From Clostridium sp. NkU-1 (GTDB lineage: Bacteria > Bacillota_A > Clostridia > Lachnospirales > Lachnospiraceae), in NCBI GenBank assembly GCA_001312405.1, contig BBDR01000002.1:1-64000 (forward strand): DNA of 64,000 nt, given 5' to 3'. The stretch's first letter is position 1; each line of letters opens with the position of its first letter. A model generated the notes under the pieces. It was not told the DNA's origin. It made no database searches and saw nothing but the letters and a program-made list of their open reading frames with translations. The position numbers and the translations under genes were made by a program. Below, in pieces: positions 61,269 to 64,000 of this stretch.

Positions 61269-62843
61269 ATGACCAATACAACAGCAGATATTCTTTTATT
61301 CTCTGACAACATCTTTACTGGACTTACGGATGAGCTGATAAAGGGCTATGTCGCTATTGAAGGTAATCAGATACTGAAAGTTGGTACCAACAATGATTAT
61401 CAAATCTTGGTTGGAGAAAAGACGAGAATATTGGATTTGAAGGAACAACTGGTAACACCTGGATTTATTGATGTTCATACCTTTTTCACCGGATACGCTA
61501 TTTTTCATATCGGTATGGACATGGCTGGTGCAGAGACACCGGAGGAGTGTATGAAACGCCTGAAGATCCACGCCGGACAAAAAGGCGCAAAGGATACGCT
61601 TTTCGGACATGGCTGGAAGCCGGAGGGATTTCCGGCAGAAGAAATGGAACGATATTTAAACAAGGCTTATCCAGATAGAAGCGTTATTATCTTCGCGGCG
61701 GACAGAAGCACCTGCATCATGAATGACCATGCCAGGAATACCTACGGATTTACACCGGAGAAATGCTATCCGGAGGCTTACTACAAAATCATGAGAGAGT
61801 ATCTCAATGACAGAGGCTTCATCCATAAAGAATTTTCAGATTATATGAAGTTGATGAATAGCAGGGGTGTAACGACAGTTAAGGAAATGGGCTTTGATGA
61901 TTATTATGGCTTTGATAATTTTCTCAAGGAAAAGGAGGAAAATAAAGAACTGACCATGCGAATCTTCTTCATGTCCCAGCCGGTAGGAGAGCAAATCAAC
62001 ATTGAACACGGCATTCAGATGCGGGAGAAATTTACAGGGGATTTTGTGAGATTTTCCGGTTATAACCGTATGACGGACGGCACGGTGGCAAGCCATAAAG
62101 GGGATCTGTTAGAGCCATATGAAGGGCAGGATTATTGCTGCGGAGTCGACATTGACTATGACTTAATTGAGAAGGAAGTACATTTGGCAGATGAAAATGG
62201 ATTTCGTTATTCCCTCCATGCACAGGGAGACGGGGCGGTGCATAAAGTGATGGAGATTTTCGGAAAATGTAAGAAAGAGAATGGTAAGCTAGTGAACCGG
62301 CATGCGGTCACTGATCTGGAATTTTCCAATCCGGCAGATTTGGAGAAAATGGGAGAGCTCGGTGTGACAGGAGAGATTTATTTCCAGATTATGTCCCTTG
62401 ATCCCGGAGATGCGGTTAAGGAAAACATTGGGAAGACCATTGGTATGAAGCGTGGAACATACTACTGGAACCGGAGAAAAATGCTGGACAGCGGTGCGGT
62501 ACTTTCAGGGGCCACAGACTTACCGCTTATGATTACCGATATTCCCGAAGCTATCTATCATGGATGCGGCGGTTACTTCCCGGAAGGTGGACAGCCTTTT
62601 AATAAGCAGAACACGATTACGGTTTCAGAAATGCTGAAAGCATGGACCTGCGGTGGTGCGATGAATATAAGTATGGAGGAAAAACTTGGTACCTTGGAAG
62701 AAGGGAAGCTGGCAGATATCACGGTTTTGGAACGCAATGTATTTGAAGTACCAATGGAGGAGATGAGAGACGTAAAAGTTTCTTTGACGATAGTTAACGG
62801 AGAAGTTGTATACGAGAATAATGGGAGAACAGAATATGAATGA
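61269..62843 (+). CDS. YtcJ-like amidohydrolase family protein
   Basis: Metal-dependent hydrolase of the amidohydrolase_3/YtcJ type (524 residues, intact). Family features are a YtcJ-like barrel, a carboxylate-rich middle (NRMTDGTVASHKGDLLEPYE), HAQGDGAVHKV, SGATDLPLM and the C-terminal GTLEEGKLADITVLE. The usual HxH metal motif is altered: FIDVHTFFTGY keeps the first His but has Phe in place of the second. AAGGAGGG precedes the start. Controlled probably by the adjacent GntR protein; its end overlaps the next transporter gene by 8 bases. Substrate unknown. Confidence 0.8.
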   Translation: MTNTTADILLFSDNIFTGLTDELIKGYVAIEGNQILKVGTNNDYQILVGEKTRILDLKEQLVTPGFIDVHTFFTGYAIFHIGMDMAGAETPEECMKRLKIHAGQKGAKDTLFGHGWKPEGFPAEEMERYLNKAYPDRSVIIFAADRSTCIMNDHARNTYGFTPEKCYPEAYYKIMREYLNDRGFIHKEFSDYMKLMNSRGVTTVKEMGFDDYYGFDNFLKEKEENKELTMRIFFMSQPVGEQINIEHGIQMREKFTGDFVRFSGYNRMTDGTVASHKGDLLEPYEGQDYCCGVDIDYDLIEKEVHLADENGFRYSLHAQGDGAVHKVMEIFGKCKKENGKLVNRHAVTDLEFSNPADLEKMGELGVTGEIYFQIMSLDPGDAVKENIGKTIGMKRGTYYWNRRKMLDSGAVLSGATDLPLMITDIPEAIYHGCGGYFPEGGQPFNKQNTITVSEMLKAWTCGGAMNISMEEKLGTLEEGKLADITVLERNVFEVPMEEMRDVKVSLTIVNGEVVYENNGRTEYE

Positions 62844-64000
62844 AAAAAAGAAATTTAAACTTCAACTGCCGCACGTTTATACTCTTGCATTTATTCTGAT
62901 TATTGTATTTGCCGTTTTGACATGGGTAGTGCCAAGCGGACAATTTGAAAGAAAGCTGATTGATACACCGGCAGGTGAACGTGAGGTGGCAATTTCAGGT
63001 ACTTATCAGGTGGTTGACAAGGTGACAGACGGAGGGGATCTGCGCCAGGGCATTCTGGAAATACTGATGGCGCCTACAAGAGGTATTCAGGCAGCTGCGG
63101 ACGTAGTGGCTTTTATCCTTTTAATTGGGGGTACATTCCAGATACTTACAAAAACAAATGCCATGAACAGGGGAATCCGAAAGGTCATTCGCAAGCTTCA
63201 GGGGAAAGAGAGGCTGCTGATCCCTATTATGATGATTCTTTTGGGAATCGGAGGAACTACGTTTGGTATGTCGGAAGAGGTCATTCCCTTTTATATCATG
63301 CTTATGCCAATCTTCTTTGCTATGGGATATGATTCCATGACGACATTCATGGTTGTATTCTTAGGTCCGCAGATCGGTTATGCAGCGTCTACAACAAACC
63401 CCTTTAATGTATTAATTGCTCAGGGTGTAGCGGGAATTCAGGGGAATCCACAGCTCATTTACCGTTTTGCATGGTGGATCATCATGATGGCTGTATCTGT
63501 TGCTTTTGTAATGCGCTATGCCGCTAAGGTACACAAAAATCCTTCGGTTTCTATTACTTATAAAGATGATATTCTGAAAAAGCAGGAATTTGCAATGGAT
63601 GAAGGCGATACATCCTTTACGCTCCGTGACAAACTTGTTCTTGTTGTATTTGGCCTGGGAATGGCAACTATTATCTTTGGAATTTTAAAATATGGCTGGT
63701 ATATGGATGAAATTTCTGCAATCTTCCTGGTTATGGGTATTCTTATGGGAATCGTAGGAGGAATGAAAGAAAAAGAAATCGCAGAAGAATTCGTAATTGG
63801 TGTAAAAGACCTCGCATTTGCAGCAGTTGTAGTCGGTGTTTGCCGCGGTATTCTGGTGGTTGCAGAAAACGGTATGATCATTGATACAATCTTAAATACA
63901 CTGTCAAGCAGCCTTGCAAGCTTTAACAGTGTGGCATTTACTACAGTGATGTATGTGGTTCAGTCACTCCTGTCCTTCCTGGTACCTTCTTCTTCTGCGC
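62836..64000 (+). CDS. YfcC-type transporter (cut by window end)
   Basis: A membrane carrier open from the ATG at 62836 to the last base (388 codons shown, no frame break). Many hydrophobic helices are visible; the start MNEKKKFKLQLPHVYTLAFI and the reentrant segments GGTTFGMSEEVIPFYIM and GYAASTTNPFNVLIA match the YfcC/DcuC-like family of amino-acid or dicarboxylate carriers. The second half shows another signature, SLLSFLVPSSSA, at the window edge. Overlapping the amidohydrolase stop, it probably imports the substrate that enzyme acts on. Confidence 0.8.
   Translation, partial: MNEKKKFKLQLPHVYTLAFILIIVFAVLTWVVPSGQFERKLIDTPAGEREVAISGTYQVVDKVTDGGDLRQGILEILMAPTRGIQAAADVVAFILLIGGTFQILTKTNAMNRGIRKVIRKLQGKERLLIPIMMILLGIGGTTFGMSEEVIPFYIMLMPIFFAMGYDSMTTFMVVFLGPQIGYAASTTNPFNVLIAQGVAGIQGNPQLIYRFAWWIIMMAVSVAFVMRYAAKVHKNPSVSITYKDDILKKQEFAMDEGDTSFTLRDKLVLVVFGLGMATIIFGILKYGWYMDEISAIFLVMGILMGIVGGMKEKEIAEEFVIGVKDLAFAAVVVGVCRGILVVAENGMIIDTILNTLSSSLASFNSVAFTTVMYVVQSLLSFLVPSSSA

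Overview
The window looks like chromosome from a spore-forming Gram-positive anaerobe of the Lachnospiraceae (Clostridium cluster XIVa, Lacrimispora-like). Pointers are strong AGGAGG ribosome sites, a GerA-family germination protein, AddAB recombination, a DUF6106-like protein, DUF3842, YitT, and a purine/selenium gene set known from gut clostridia. Genus is inference; no rRNA or tRNA gene was seen.

Layout. 1-11200: ordinary genes (DUF6106-like membrane protein, IMP dehydrogenase, DUF3842, a PTS EIIBC with its RpiR regulator, a PHP phosphoesterase, a GerA germination protein, YitT, a MATE pump, an FMN-binding-like protein). 11314-18455: addB-addA. 18535-21932: a selenium-donor operon (selD, class V aminotransferase, LysR regulator, DUF3343). 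22149-29345: a promoter and guanine-type riboswitch ahead of guanine deaminase, an AzgA-type purine permease and the three subunits of a xanthine-dehydrogenase-type molybdenum hydroxylase. 29449-33242: TspO, an AraC regulator and glycogen phosphorylase. 33476-47185: an NAT-family purine permease, carbamate kinase, YgeW, YgeY, YgeX and a YheO-like regulator on the minus strand, facing away from ssnA, ygfK and hydA on the plus strand. 47176-53336: yqeC, a ModE-type HTH protein, a MoeA-like protein, moaC, moaA, MOSC, mogA, yqeB and mocA, which make and mature the molybdenum cofactor. 53481-59918: flavin reductase, a GGDEF/HD-GYP protein, a tocopherol-cyclase-like protein, a C-GCAxxG-C-C protein with a TDT transporter, and a ROK kinase beside an ABC permease relic. 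60264-64000: a GntR regulator, a palindrome-rich operator region, a YtcJ-like amidohydrolase and a YfcC-type transporter cut by the window end.

From 18.5 to 53.3 kb most genes fit one programme: import purines, deaminate guanine to xanthine, work on the ring with a probably selenium-dependent molybdenum hydroxylase and YgfK, open it with HydA/SsnA/YgeY, recover carbamoyl phosphate (YgeW) and ATP (carbamate kinase), and deaminate a diaminopropionate-type product to pyruvate (YgeX). SelD, the aminotransferase, DUF3343, YqeB, YqeC and MocA would supply selenium and cofactor. This matches urate/purine-degrading gene sets described in gut anaerobes; the order of steps is inference.

Caution: I count about 47 frame breaks in about 31 genes, more than half at A or T runs of 7-8 bases, including in housekeeping genes. 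I treat them as sequencing errors, join the pieces, and give the break points. Two small hairpin repeat families, several structured leaders and a triple operator array are also described.
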